A stretch of DNA of 29,347 bases, from the NCBI GenBank assembly GCA_021151525.1, contig JAGKXD010000049.1, forward strand, positions 1-29,347, given 5' to 3'. The position numbers and the translations under genes are program-made. Positions 7,496-14,852 of this stretch are shown in pieces (position 1 is the first letter of the stretch; every line of letters starts with the position of its first letter). Origin of the DNA: Cellvibrionaceae bacterium. Its GTDB lineage: Bacteria > Pseudomonadota > Gammaproteobacteria > Pseudomonadales > Cellvibrionaceae. The notes under the pieces were generated by a model. The model was given only the letters and a program-made list of their open reading frames with translations. It was not told the DNA's origin and ran no database searches.

Positions 7496-8188
7496 ATGAT
7501 TTATTCCAACAATAAAAAGCTGATTATTTTAGATGCGGACGGCACCACCATAGATGCCTACAACGCTATTGAAAAAGCGTTTGTTCAGCACGGCATGGAT
7601 TTGGGTGATGAAGAGAGCTTTCAAAAACGTCACAATATTTTTAAATATTTGGGCGGCTTAAAACAGTTTCCAGCCAACTTGCGTAAAAATATTACCAAGC
7701 ACAATCGCAAACAAATTGTTGAAACCCTTACCGATGTTTATCGCAATGAAGCTGCGCTCTATGCTGGCATTCCCGATTTTATTCGCACATTAATGGCCGC
7801 GCCAGATGTTATTGTGGGAATGGTTACCCGCAACATCACTAACGAGCCTTTAGAAACTCTACGCCAATTATTTGCACGGCACGATATTAATATTCAAGAT
7901 TTTGATTTTCTGGTGCATGTTCCTTTAGAAGAAAAGAAAACTCCGCATTTTCGCGCAGTGCGCGAACAGTTTGGTGTTAACCCTGCGCGTTGTGGTGTAT
8001 GTGGTGATGAGAATAAAGATTACGTTGCGGCGATTAATACGGGAATGCATCCCTTTATGGTTTCTTACGGGTTTGAAAATTTTTTACGTTTAACGAAGAA
8101 GTTTGAAATTCCTGAGGAAATTATTTCGAAGACCCCTGGGGAGTTAAGGGAAAGAGTGTTTCATTCGCTGGAGATTCCAGCGGGTTAG
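7496..8188 (+). CDS. HAD-superfamily hydrolase (subfamily I-like)
   Basis: 230 residues from the ATG at 7496; the frame is open upstream, but nothing there resembles a domain, and GGGCTGGGA lies just before this ATG. Motif I is LIILDADGTTIDAY (Asp13, Asp15), motif II is GMVTRNIT (Thr in the usual place), the motif III Lys is in EEKKTPHFRAVREQFG, and motif IV is CGVCGDENKDYVAAINTG, where Asp-Glu-Asn-Lys-Asp replaces the common GDxxxD. A small helical C1 cap lies between motifs I and II, as in phosphoglycolate-phosphatase-like enzymes. It forms a tandem with the preceding HAD phosphatase. Cytoplasmic; substrate unknown. Confidence 0.85.
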   Translation: MIYSNNKKLIILDADGTTIDAYNAIEKAFVQHGMDLGDEESFQKRHNIFKYLGGLKQFPANLRKNITKHNRKQIVETLTDVYRNEAALYAGIPDFIRTLMAAPDVIVGMVTRNITNEPLETLRQLFARHDINIQDFDFLVHVPLEEKKTPHFRAVREQFGVNPARCGVCGDENKDYVAAINTGMHPFMVSYGFENFLRLTKKFEIPEEIISKTPGELRERVFHSLEIPAG

Positions 8189-8240
8189 TTCTTGCTTTTG
8201 CTTTTCAATTATCCCATGCAAGCTCCCCGAGCACTGGAGG

Positions 8241-8319
8241 ATAATGATTGGCAAACGCACACGACGTGCGTTTGAGTGACTACGCGACATGGAAGTCGCG
8301 TCGGAACGACAGTCATTAT
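8241..8319. repeat. Three-way-junction palindromic repeat
   Basis: Outer arms ATAATGATTG (8241-8250) and CAGTCATTAT (8310-8319) pair with one mismatch. They enclose two perfect hairpins: CAAACGCAC/GTGCGTTTG (8252-8274) and ACGCGAC/GTCGCGT (8282-8301). Together they fold as a clover-like structure in either strand. It is the first of three palindromic units in the 300-bp gap between the second HAD gene and the DUF2164 gene. Confidence 0.7.
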
Positions 8320-8365
8320 CTGAAGCGCGCAGGAAGTAGGAGCGAGATGGGTCGCATTTCTTTGG

Positions 8366-8399
8366 GTTACTTTTCTTTGGCGAGACAAAGAAAAGTGAC
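8366..8399. repeat. ACTTTTCTTTG...CAAAGAAAAGT palindromic repeat
   Basis: ACTTTTCTTTG (8369-8379) and CAAAGAAAAGT (8386-8396) form a perfect 11-bp stem with a 6-nt loop, extended to 14 bp with one wobble pair. I recall near-identical stretches between genes in many proteobacterial genomes, where they give rise to spurious small ORFs; this is recollection, not a search result. Confidence 0.65.
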
Positions 8400-8438
8400 T
8401 CGCCAACAGGCGAAACCAAATCCTTAATAGTAAGCAAG

Positions 8439-8470
8439 AGCTGGATCCCCGGCTTTGCCGAGGATGACGA
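8439..8470. repeat. CTGGATCC...GATGACGA hairpin repeat, copy 1
   Basis: The sequence reads AGCTGGATCC, then CCGGC-TTT-GCCG, then AGGATGACGA. Its reverse complement begins TCGTCATCCTCGG and ends GGATCCAGC, matching the two inverted copies near 21.5 kb in both end blocks. It lies in the 300-bp repeat cluster with no gene. Confidence 0.65.
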
Positions 8471-8489
8471 CTCCCTGATGAAATAAAAG

Positions 8490-8744
8490 CTACCGCACAA
8501 ACTCCGTAGATTTCTCAATCTCATAAAGCGCATCATTAATATCCGCCACCTTAGCTTCAATCACAGATTGCGCATCGCGCACGCCACGGTTATAAAAATA
8601 CGCTCCCACTTCCTCAGCAAAAAAATCCAGCAAAAACTCCGCATCAAACTGTCCAAGCTCCTGATCTAACTCCTCGCGAAAATACATTTGTACTTTGCGA
8701 GTAATGAGTTCTTTTTCTGCCTTGGAAAATTCTATTTTTGCCAT
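8490..8744 (-). CDS. DUF2164 family small protein
   Basis: An 84-residue, highly charged, helical protein with no signal or membrane segment. The pattern KAEKELITRKVQMYFREELDQELG, FDAEFLLDFFAEEVGAYFYNRGVRDA matches the small DUF2164 family, in which the FFxxxxGxxxYNRGVxDA stretch is the hallmark. The function of the family is not established. Its ATG lies 13 bp downstream of the MATE transporter stop on the same strand, so the two are probably co-transcribed. AGGT precedes the start. Confidence 0.85.
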   Translation of the reverse strand: MAKIEFSKAEKELITRKVQMYFREELDQELGQFDAEFLLDFFAEEVGAYFYNRGVRDAQSVIEAKVADINDALYEIEKSTEFVR

Positions 8745-8757
8745 ATCTATTTACCTG

Positions 8758-10146
8758 TTAATGATTCGACTTAAATCGAAAAACTCGGAAGCTTAATAAA
8801 GCGGCAGCACAAGCCAAGCCAACAATCAATGCGCCCCAAAAGCCTGCCGCGCCCATAGGTTCGTGCAGCCAATTAGTGAAGGTCAACACATAGCCTAGCG
8901 GCAAACATACGCACCAAAACGAAAATAGCATAATAAACATAGGAACTTTGGTGTCTTTGTAACCGCGTAATACATTAATCATGGTCACTTGGGTGATGTC
9001 TGCAATTTGAAAAAATGCAGCCAAGGCAAATAGTTGAACGGCTACAGAGCGAACTTCTGGTTCGGTGGTGTAGAGCGTGGTAATAAATTCGCGACCAAAA
9101 AATAAAATGGGTGCATTAACGCATGCAATTCCCAACCCAAGAAAAATTGCACTGCGCGCTAAAAGCCGCGCTTTAAAGTGTTCCTCTGCGCCCACTAAAA
9201 AGCTCACGCGCAAAGTAATGGCCATGCCTAAGCTGAGTGGCACCATAAAAAATAATGACACAGCGTTGAGTACAACTTGGTGGCCTGCAATAACGTTAGG
9301 GCCAAGTGGCGATAAAAATAAGGCAATCGCACAAAACATGCTCACTTCAACGAACATCGCTAAACCAATTGGCAAGCCCAATTGCAAAATATGTTTGATT
9401 TCTGCGAAATCTGGCTTCGCCCAATCGCCAATCAAATGAAAGTTTTTATAATCTTTGTTGCGATTTAAATAAATTAATAATGCGATGACTGCAATCCAAT
9501 TAGATGCCGCTGTCGCCCAACCGCAACCAACACCGCCCATGGCCGCGACATGCCAATCGCCAAGTGAAAATCCAAAAATAAATAAATAGTTAAACGGCAA
9601 ATTTAAAATGGTACTGATTAAACAGAACACCATAATGATACGCGTGTGACCCATGCCATCGGTTAAACCGCGCAATGCATTTAATAAAAGAACCGCGGGA
9701 ATACCCCATGCAAGCGCATCAAGGTAACCTTGGGCAATATCGGTTGTTGCAGCATCCAATCCCAGCAATACAAAAATAGGCCGCACGTGGGTGAGAATCG
9801 CCGCCATCAAAATCGCGCCTACACAGGCGATATACAAACCCTGCCACGTCACAGGCATGATGCGCGCGTGATTTTCAGCGCCGCGGTGACCAGAAACCAA
9901 AGGCTGCAGGGCGCTGAGTACGCCAATAAAAAACAGCAGCACCGGCCCCCAAATTCCCGTGCCAATGCCCACGGCCGCCAAATCGCGTGCGCTGGCGTGG
10001 CCAGCCATCATGGTATCTATAACGCCGTTGGCCATTTGCGCGAGCTGCGCAACCAAAATAGGGGCGCCCAACAGGGCAAGGGCTTTCCATTCTTGCAGGG
10101 TTTGTGCAATTAGGCTGGGGGAGGGGTTTTGGGGCGATGAGGTCAC
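8758..10146 (-). CDS. MATE-family multidrug efflux transporter
   Basis: About 462 residues with 12 predicted hydrophobic segments arranged as two six-helix halves. MATE hallmarks are visible: an N-terminal helix with EWKALALLGAPILVAQLAQMANGVIDTMMAG, the loop GHRGAEN, and the mirrored second half ILQLGLPIGLAMFVEVSMFCAI and GHQVVLN. MATE proteins export cationic drugs or metabolites across the inner membrane using Na+ or H+ gradients. The frame is open upstream to 10296, but that extra part looks like read-through of the preceding intergenic hairpin. The GTG at 10146 gives a normal-length protein but lacks a convincing ribosome binding site, so the start is uncertain. The DUF2164 gene follows 13 bp downstream. 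Confidence 0.9.
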   Translation of the reverse strand: MTSSPQNPSPSLIAQTLQEWKALALLGAPILVAQLAQMANGVIDTMMAGHASARDLAAVGIGTGIWGPVLLFFIGVLSALQPLVSGHRGAENHARIMPVTWQGLYIACVGAILMAAILTHVRPIFVLLGLDAATTDIAQGYLDALAWGIPAVLLLNALRGLTDGMGHTRIIMVFCLISTILNLPFNYLFIFGFSLGDWHVAAMGGVGCGWATAASNWIAVIALLIYLNRNKDYKNFHLIGDWAKPDFAEIKHILQLGLPIGLAMFVEVSMFCAIALFLSPLGPNVIAGHQVVLNAVSLFFMVPLSLGMAITLRVSFLVGAEEHFKARLLARSAIFLGLGIACVNAPILFFGREFITTLYTTEPEVRSVAVQLFALAAFFQIADITQVTMINVLRGYKDTKVPMFIMLFSFWCVCLPLGYVLTFTNWLHEPMGAAGFWGALIVGLACAAALLSFRVFRFKSNH

Positions 10147-10211
10147 AAGAATTACCGAAGCGTACAACTGAAAGAGCTTGGCAATATATAGCAATAACCT
10201 GAAAAGGGAAG

Positions 10212-10236
10212 GCTTGCGGCGCGGGGTGCCGCAAGC
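10212..10236 (-). terminator. Intrinsic terminator after the Cys-rich secreted protein gene
   Basis: A perfect 9-bp GC-rich stem, GCTTGCGGC (10212-10220) and GCCGCAAGC (10228-10236), is followed on the minus strand by the T-rich CTTCCCTTTTC. It lies between the stop codon of the small secreted protein gene and the MATE gene. Confidence 0.75.
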
Positions 10237-10250
10237 TTTACGTGTAAAGA

Positions 10251-10559
10251 TTAGTGATTGGCGTGGTCTTTCTCGGCACCGTCTTTCGGCTTCCAATCTT
10301 TATGATCTGGGCGGCACACCAAGGTCGATTTTTCTTCGCTATTACGAGGGGTAACACAGGTACCTGATACAGCTTCATTGTTGCGGCCAGTGAACTGGCA
10401 AGTGGCGCTTTCAGTGGAGTTTTTGCAGGCATCGAACGCAGCTTGTGGTGGGCGATGCGGTCTGTCGCCACCTTGTGGTTCAGTTCCTTCGGCTGCGTAA
10501 ACACTCAGTGATGCTGCGCAGGTCATTGCTGCTAAAAGGCGAGATATACGTGAGCTCAT
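10251..10559 (-). CDS. Small secreted four-cysteine protein
   Basis: 102 residues. The first ~23 form a signal peptide (MSSRISRLLAAMTCAASLSVYA, cleavage near AYA-type VYA-AEG). The mature chain has four Cys residues at regular spacing in the motifs FDACKNS, ATCQFTGRN, SGTCVTPRN and LVCRPD, consistent with two disulfides in the periplasm. The tail is Lys/Asp/His rich. The arrangement (A/F)xAC...xC.F.G.n...sGtC..p.....l.CRP is one I recall from many short uncharacterised gammaproteobacterial proteins; no function is known to me. GAGGAA precedes the ATG, and a strong hairpin terminator follows the stop, so it is a single-gene unit. Confidence 0.75.
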   Translation of the reverse strand: MSSRISRLLAAMTCAASLSVYAAEGTEPQGGDRPHRPPQAAFDACKNSTESATCQFTGRNNEAVSGTCVTPRNSEEKSTLVCRPDHKDWKPKDGAEKDHANH

Positions 10560-10812
10560 AATGATTCCTCATGTGTTTGTCTGTTGGATAATAGTCGTAA
10601 ATCGTGAGCGGGTTTTGGTTGCTTAGCTGTTGTGTCTTTGCAACAAATTCATTTCATTGACTTGTTAAACTTCACTCGGTTCATCTTCTCGCGTAGCATC
10701 CACATTCTTTGTGCAATTCAGTCAACAAAGTCATTGCTTGGTAGCTGCTTAATTATCTAACCACAATTGATCTGGAAAGATTGCACAACAATTACGCAAG
10801 AGAGTTTTAGTT

Positions 10813-11607
10813 ATGTCGGATTTACACGCTTATCAATATGTATTGATAGCACTGGTATTTGTGTGGAGTGGATTTGTTCGCTCAGGTTTAGGCTTTGGTG
10901 GCGCGGTAATGTCGCTGCCCTTTTTGTTATTAATCGATAATCATCCCTTGGTGTACTTACCGATTATTGCAGTGCATTTGTTATTTTTCTCATCAATTAC
11001 GGTATGGCAAAACTATCAAAAGCATCGGCAACAAAAATTAGCCGGATTAAATGAAAATTTAGAAGGTGGCACTATTGATTGGGCTTATTTAAAAAAGTCC
11101 ATGAAGATTATGATTGTGCCGAAGTTAATTGGCGTTGCTGGTTTGCTAACCATTCCAGCAAGTGTGATGACGGGAATTATTTTTTCGATAGTATCGGTTT
11201 ACGCAGTGACCTACATTTTAAACAAGCCGTTTAAAAGCACTAACCCAATGTTGGATAAAATATTTTTAATGCTAGGTGCTTACATTAGCGGTACATCACT
11301 TATAGGCGCGCCTTTAATTATTTCCGTATTTGGCACCCATGTTTCCAAATATCAATTGCGCGATACACTCTTTGTCCTTTGGTTTATTTTAGTTGTGATA
11401 AAGATGGTTGCCTTTTTAATTGCAGGTGTGAATTTACAATTAATCCATCACCTATGGTTGCTGCCGTGCGCAACTGTCGGGCATTTAATTGGCTTGCGCT
11501 TTCATCAAAAAATTGTAGATGGTGACCCCAAGGTTTTTTATCGTGTGCTTGGGGTTAGTTTGTTAAGTGTGAGTTTGATGGGCGTGGTGTCGTTGTTTAT
11601 CAAATAG
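10813..11607 (+). CDS. TauE/SafE (DUF81) family membrane transporter
   Basis: 264 residues, almost all hydrophobic, with about eight membrane helices in two repeats. The N-terminal repeat motif FVWSGFVRSGLGFGGAVMSLP and the second-half GAYISGTSLIGAPLIISVFGTHV are the TauE/SafE signatures. Members export sulfite, sulfoacetate or related organosulfur anions, but most are uncharacterised. There is no sulfur gene next to it to fix a substrate. The 253-bp region upstream is AT-rich with no other gene seen. Confidence 0.88.
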   Translation: MSDLHAYQYVLIALVFVWSGFVRSGLGFGGAVMSLPFLLLIDNHPLVYLPIIAVHLLFFSSITVWQNYQKHRQQKLAGLNENLEGGTIDWAYLKKSMKIMIVPKLIGVAGLLTIPASVMTGIIFSIVSVYAVTYILNKPFKSTNPMLDKIFLMLGAYISGTSLIGAPLIISVFGTHVSKYQLRDTLFVLWFILVVIKMVAFLIAGVNLQLIHHLWLLPCATVGHLIGLRFHQKIVDGDPKVFYRVLGVSLLSVSLMGVVSLFIK

Positions 11608-11636
11608 TGTTTAATATGTGATTTTTTGTGCTGCCA

Positions 11637-12239
11637 CTACAAAATTGGAGTAGTAAATACAATTGGAATAACTGAAAGAGCAAGCAGTGCAGCCATAGTG
11701 ATATTAAAATATTTCACGCGTAGTTCGGTATGCAATAAGCTTTGTAGACTCCTGCCTAATGTTAGCCAGAAGGCCATGGCAAGTGATCCAGTTACAAAAT
11801 AAGCAAAAATGACAGTGAGTACGCTAGTGGTAAAGTGTTCCTTGTTAGAAAACGCAGCCAAGGCACCTACAGCGATAATCCATGCTTTGGGGTTTAACCA
11901 TTGAAAAACGGCAGCCTGTAAAAATGTAAATGGCTTTCTAATGTTTGGCGAAGCCTTTAGGTTTCCTGAGTTCGAGATTTTCCAAGCTAAATAAAGCAAA
12001 TAAACAATACCGACTGCTTTTAAATACAAATAAACACTTGGGTATTTGTTAAAAATAATGTCAATTCCAAAACCTACAGCTGCAACCATTACAGGGAAAC
12101 CTATGCAGATACCAAGGTAATGAGGAATTGATTTTTTTATGCCGTAATTCAAACCTGATGCCAGTAGCATCATATTATTTGGCCCGGGAGTAATTCCGGC
12201 GACAAGCGTAAAAACAAAAAGTGAGGCAAAGTATTCCAA
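11637..12239 (-). CDS. LysE/RhtB-family amino acid exporter
   Basis: 200 residues with about six membrane helices, the family's normal size. The N-terminal signature FTLVAGITPGPNNMMLLASGLNYGIKKSIPHYLGICIG and the later QWLNPKAWIIAVGALAAF are diagnostic of LysE/RhtB translocators, which export amino acids or homoserine lactone-like compounds at the inner membrane. It is convergent with the TauE gene, 29 bp apart. AAGGAG lies just before the ATG. The exact substrate cannot be told. A MITE-like palindrome lies upstream. Confidence 0.93.
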   Translation of the reverse strand: MEYFASLFVFTLVAGITPGPNNMMLLASGLNYGIKKSIPHYLGICIGFPVMVAAVGFGIDIIFNKYPSVYLYLKAVGIVYLLYLAWKISNSGNLKASPNIRKPFTFLQAAVFQWLNPKAWIIAVGALAAFSNKEHFTTSVLTVIFAYFVTGSLAMAFWLTLGRSLQSLLHTELRVKYFNITMAALLALSVIPIVFTTPIL

Positions 12240-12295
12240 AAACCATTTCTCCTTGTAGGTAATGTGTAGTGCTAGGGATGTTAACTTGGCGGTTA

Positions 12296-12368
12296 AGGGT
12301 CAGAGTAATATTATTTCGAGCATATAAGAATGAAAATTTCATTAATAAATGAATTTTACTCTGACCCT
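12296..12368. repeat. 73-bp MITE-like element with GGGTCAGAGTAA inverted ends
   Basis: A perfect 13-bp terminal inverted repeat, AGGGTCAGAGTAA (12296-12308) and TTACTCTGACCCT (12356-12368), with an inner AT-rich imperfect hairpin (AAAATTTCATT/AATGAATTTT). The GGGTCAGAGT end is one I associate with REP-type elements mobilised by IS200-like (RAYT) transposases; no transposase is present here. Confidence 0.7.
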
Positions 12369-12387
12369 AATTGTTACCCTAATTGTT
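12364..12387. repeat. Tandem duplication of ACCCTAATTGTT
   Basis: Two perfect 12-bp direct copies abut each other, and the first overlaps the right end of the MITE-like palindrome. This may be a duplication left by insertion or partial excision. Confidence 0.75.
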
Positions 12388-12462
12388 TAGTGTCAACCAG
12401 TACTTCAGCTTTAGCATTTTTTCTATTTGTAATTTCGGTGCCTGAGAAAAATACTCAATTTT

Positions 12463-12747
12463 TTAGGTGTTAGCAGGCCTCATTTTGTATTTTTTAATTG
12501 GCTCTCTAACCGGACCTTCATTTGCTGCTTTAAACTCTACAACGTCAGAAGTTAACACCGAATGGTTATGGAACCATGCAATTAAGTATAAATCTCCTTC
12601 TTCTTCGCATACAGCTTCCGCAAAAATCATTGGCCCTTCACTAACAATAAGTAGAGAAAGGCTCATGTTCCTAACATTGGGATGGCCAACTGTGGCTAAA
12701 AATACTCCGTTTACAAATATTTTATAATACACAAGAATACCTAACAT
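12463..12747 (-). CDS. Hypothetical protein, 94 residues
   Basis: Not assigned to a known family. It has no signal peptide or membrane segment. The sequence reads as alternating beta strands (YKIFVNGVFLATVGHPNVRNMSLSL, IFAEAVCEEEGDLYLIAWF, SDVVEFKAANEG), which looks like a small all-beta domain. The 'VNGVFLATVGHP' opening recalls short uncharacterised gammaproteobacterial proteins, but this is a weak impression. An antisense frame (12467-12727) is equally open, so the coding strand is chosen on amino acid composition. The ribosome binding site is poor; a GTG at codon 6 preceded by AGGT is an alternative. It lies beside a MITE-like element in an AT-rich accessory stretch. Confidence 0.5.
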   Translation of the reverse strand: MLGILVYYKIFVNGVFLATVGHPNVRNMSLSLLIVSEGPMIFAEAVCEEEGDLYLIAWFHNHSVLTSDVVEFKAANEGPVREPIKKYKMRPANT

Positions 12748-12989
12748 CCAAGCTCATACGATGCCCCTTAATATTTCCATTTGACAGTTTATTCTATGGT
12801 GCCACCTATATAACCCAAAGAATTGAATGCCAATTAATTTGTTGTTTCACTGTGTAACTCCAGATTAAGAGTCGCTAGCATGCAAATAGAACCTAATTCA
12901 ATCAAAACCTTAACTAGCACTTCTAATTAAATTCGGCGTTATGCAGTTTGACGTGTGCGAATTAATAGCTTGCATTTAATTTGTGGGCG

Positions 12990-13679
12990 CTATTCAACTT
13001 CATCCACAACCTCAATCGCCACCTTAAACGCCTTCTTCCCACGCTTGTATCTCTTCTCAATCGCATCATCCGCAAAAACTTCCAGCAGTGCCGTATTTAA
13101 ATCATAAGTGCGGTGATCTAAACCGGAATCCATTACTGCGGCTTCAAAACCTTGTGAGAGCGCATCGCTGTACTGGGATACTTCTTCAATTAATTCAGTG
13201 GCGATACTAAAGTCGCTCGGGTTTGCGTAAGAGGCTTCGCAAGCATCCACTTGCACAGCGTGAAAACTTCTGCAGCGGAAGGGGCGCACTTCGTAAACGC
13301 TACATTGGTTGCTAATTAAAAACGGGCATTTAATGTTGGTGGATAAATGTTCTTTGGGCGTTAGCGTGCTAATTAATTCGGCATTTGCTTTTGCGCTTGC
13401 TAATATCTGCTCGCGTAAATCGGTGGCGATATTTTTTTGCATGTGCTCGTGAATTAATAGCATTTCATGCGCTTTGACTTCAACTTTGTAATAGCAGCAG
13501 TAGAAGCAGCCCGCTTTGCACGCTGGTTTAGTGGGGGATTCGTCAATAGATTTGGCGATAATTTTATCGAAGCGTTGATAGGATTTATGTAAGGGTGCCA
13601 AAGGAGTCTTTTGCTTTTTTATATCTGCGGCGGCGCGCTCGTATTCGCCTATGGCCGCCTGTTCGTATAGATCAATCAT
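12990..13679 (-). CDS. YkgJ-family cysteine-cluster protein
   Basis: 229 residues with the characteristic cysteine arrangement: Cys54, Cys58, Cys61 and Cys62 in ACKAGCFYCC, followed by Cys118 (KCPFL), Cys126 (NQCSVYEVRPFRCRSFH) and Cys136, plus Cys147. CPFL...C.VY..RP..CR.. is the hallmark of the YkgJ / Fe-S cluster-like domain, thought to bind a metal or Fe-S cluster. The protein is cytoplasmic, with helical N- and C-terminal regions. It diverges from the fructokinase gene. The biochemical role of the family is not established; the intact ligands suggest it is functional. Confidence 0.88.
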   Translation of the reverse strand: MIDLYEQAAIGEYERAAADIKKQKTPLAPLHKSYQRFDKIIAKSIDESPTKPACKAGCFYCCYYKVEVKAHEMLLIHEHMQKNIATDLREQILASAKANAELISTLTPKEHLSTNIKCPFLISNQCSVYEVRPFRCRSFHAVQVDACEASYANPSDFSIATELIEEVSQYSDALSQGFEAAVMDSGLDHRTYDLNTALLEVFADDAIEKRYKRGKKAFKVAIEVVDEVE

Positions 13680-13834
13680 CTGTTCCGCTGAGTCCTACAG
13701 TTACCGCTTTAAAAGCTATGGGTTGGGGAGAGTATTTTTACCTAAGTCTAGAGGTTAATTGTACATGTTTTAATTTCTGTGGTTTTTGTTCAATGTTCTA
13801 CACTCTAGGCAAGAGAGTTGATTGGGGTGTATTT

Positions 13835-14764
13835 ATGAGTGAGTCGCAGACTAATGCGCAGCCACTGTTTGGTGGCGTGGAAGCGGGCGGCACAAAGCTT
13901 ATTTGTGTGTTGGCTGATTCGCGTGGTTTTATCAGGGCGAGGCTCAATATCCCTACCACGACCTCTGAGGAGACCTTGGCCGCTGTAAAAGATTTCTTTC
14001 TGCAAGCTGCTCCGCAATTTGGTCAACTGGTCTCTTTGGGGATTGTATCCTTTGGCCCATTGGATTTTGACCCGAACTCGCCTACCTATGGTTATATCAC
14101 CAAAACCCCGCGCCCCGGGTGGTCCAACATTAACTTGAGAGGCTATTTCAAGGATTCGCTGAATGTGTTGGTGGAGGTTGAAACCGATGTAAACAGTTCT
14201 GCTATGGGAGAGTTCACCGAAGGCGCTGCGGTGGATTGTGAGAATTTTGTTTACGTAACCGTGGGTACGGGAATAGGTGCGGGGATTTTCGCCGGCGGCA
14301 AGCTAATGCAGGGTATTAGTCACCCTGAAGTGGGACATATGATGGTGCCTCTGGCAGAAGAGGATAAAGATTTCGCGGGTGGTTGCTCGTTTCACGGCAA
14401 TTGTTTGGAGGGATTGGCTTCTGGAACCGCTATTCAAAAGCGCTGGCAAACGCATCCTAAAAATTTGCCGCCAGAACATCCCGCTTGGGATTTAGAAGCC
14501 TACTACCTTGCGGTGATGTGCGTAAACTTAACGTGGATGTATGCGCCCGCAAAAATTATTTTTGGCGGCGGCGTTATGGTACGCAGTTTCCTTTATCCAA
14601 AAATACGGGCAAATCTTAAAAAAATGCTCAGCGGTTACGCGCACGACGGTGAGTTGAATGACATGGATCGCTACATTATCCCCACGGCTTTAGGGGGCGA
14701 TGCAGGAATCACTGGCGCACTCGCGCTCGCTCGCCGCGCTTATTTGGAGGCGAGGAATTCTTAA
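13835..14764 (+). CDS. ROK-family fructokinase
   Basis: 309 residues from ATG 13835 (GGGG about 8 bases upstream; the longer open frame has no domain). It phosphorylates fructose with ATP. ATP-binding motif GGVEAGGTK (13-21), catalytic Asp118 in ETDVNSSAMGEF, adenosine motif VGTGIGAGIFAGG, and zinc ligands of the ROK consensus: His168 in HPEVGHMMV, Cys184, His187 and Cys190 in GGCSFHGNCLEGLASG. The layout closely follows Bacillus GmuE/YdhR-type fructokinases (as recalled), including the C-terminal IFGGGVM and GGDAGITGALALA. It would feed fructose 6-phosphate to glycolysis after mannose, mannan or sucrose breakdown, which suits a polysaccharide degrader. It is a stand-alone gene followed by an aminotransferase. 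Confidence 0.93.
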   Translation: MSESQTNAQPLFGGVEAGGTKLICVLADSRGFIRARLNIPTTTSEETLAAVKDFFLQAAPQFGQLVSLGIVSFGPLDFDPNSPTYGYITKTPRPGWSNINLRGYFKDSLNVLVEVETDVNSSAMGEFTEGAAVDCENFVYVTVGTGIGAGIFAGGKLMQGISHPEVGHMMVPLAEEDKDFAGGCSFHGNCLEGLASGTAIQKRWQTHPKNLPPEHPAWDLEAYYLAVMCVNLTWMYAPAKIIFGGGVMVRSFLYPKIRANLKKMLSGYAHDGELNDMDRYIIPTALGGDAGITGALALARRAYLEARNS

Positions 14765-14808
14765 TTTCACTCTCAATTCTTATCTAGGGTTGTGTTGCTT
14801 TGAGCATG

Positions 14809-14814
14809 TATAAT
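14809..14814 (+). promoter_or_regulatory. -10 box for the aminotransferase gene
   Basis: A perfect TATAAT lies 38 bases before the ATG at 14853, which places the start of transcription near 14821. The upstream half (around 14786-14791) has no clear -35 match. Confidence 0.5.
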
Positions 14815-14852
14815 CTCGCCCTTTCAAAGCCACTCATATTCTGGATTCCATC

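Noticed and set aside
8144..8560. Open frames on the minus strand across the repeat cluster (also 8209-8406)
   Set aside because: They run through three palindromic repeats and part of the DUF2164 and HAD genes. Their peptides are low-quality translations of repeat DNA, of the kind often mis-annotated as hypothetical proteins.
10147..10296. N-terminal extension of the MATE transporter frame
   Set aside because: It would translate through the GC-rich terminator hairpin at 10212-10236 and overlap the neighbouring gene's end, and it resembles no MATE N-terminus.
12467..12727. 86-residue plus-strand frame opposite the small unknown gene
   Set aside because: Peptide is Ser/Thr-rich and irregular, while the minus frame has a plausible beta-strand pattern; the choice is not certain.
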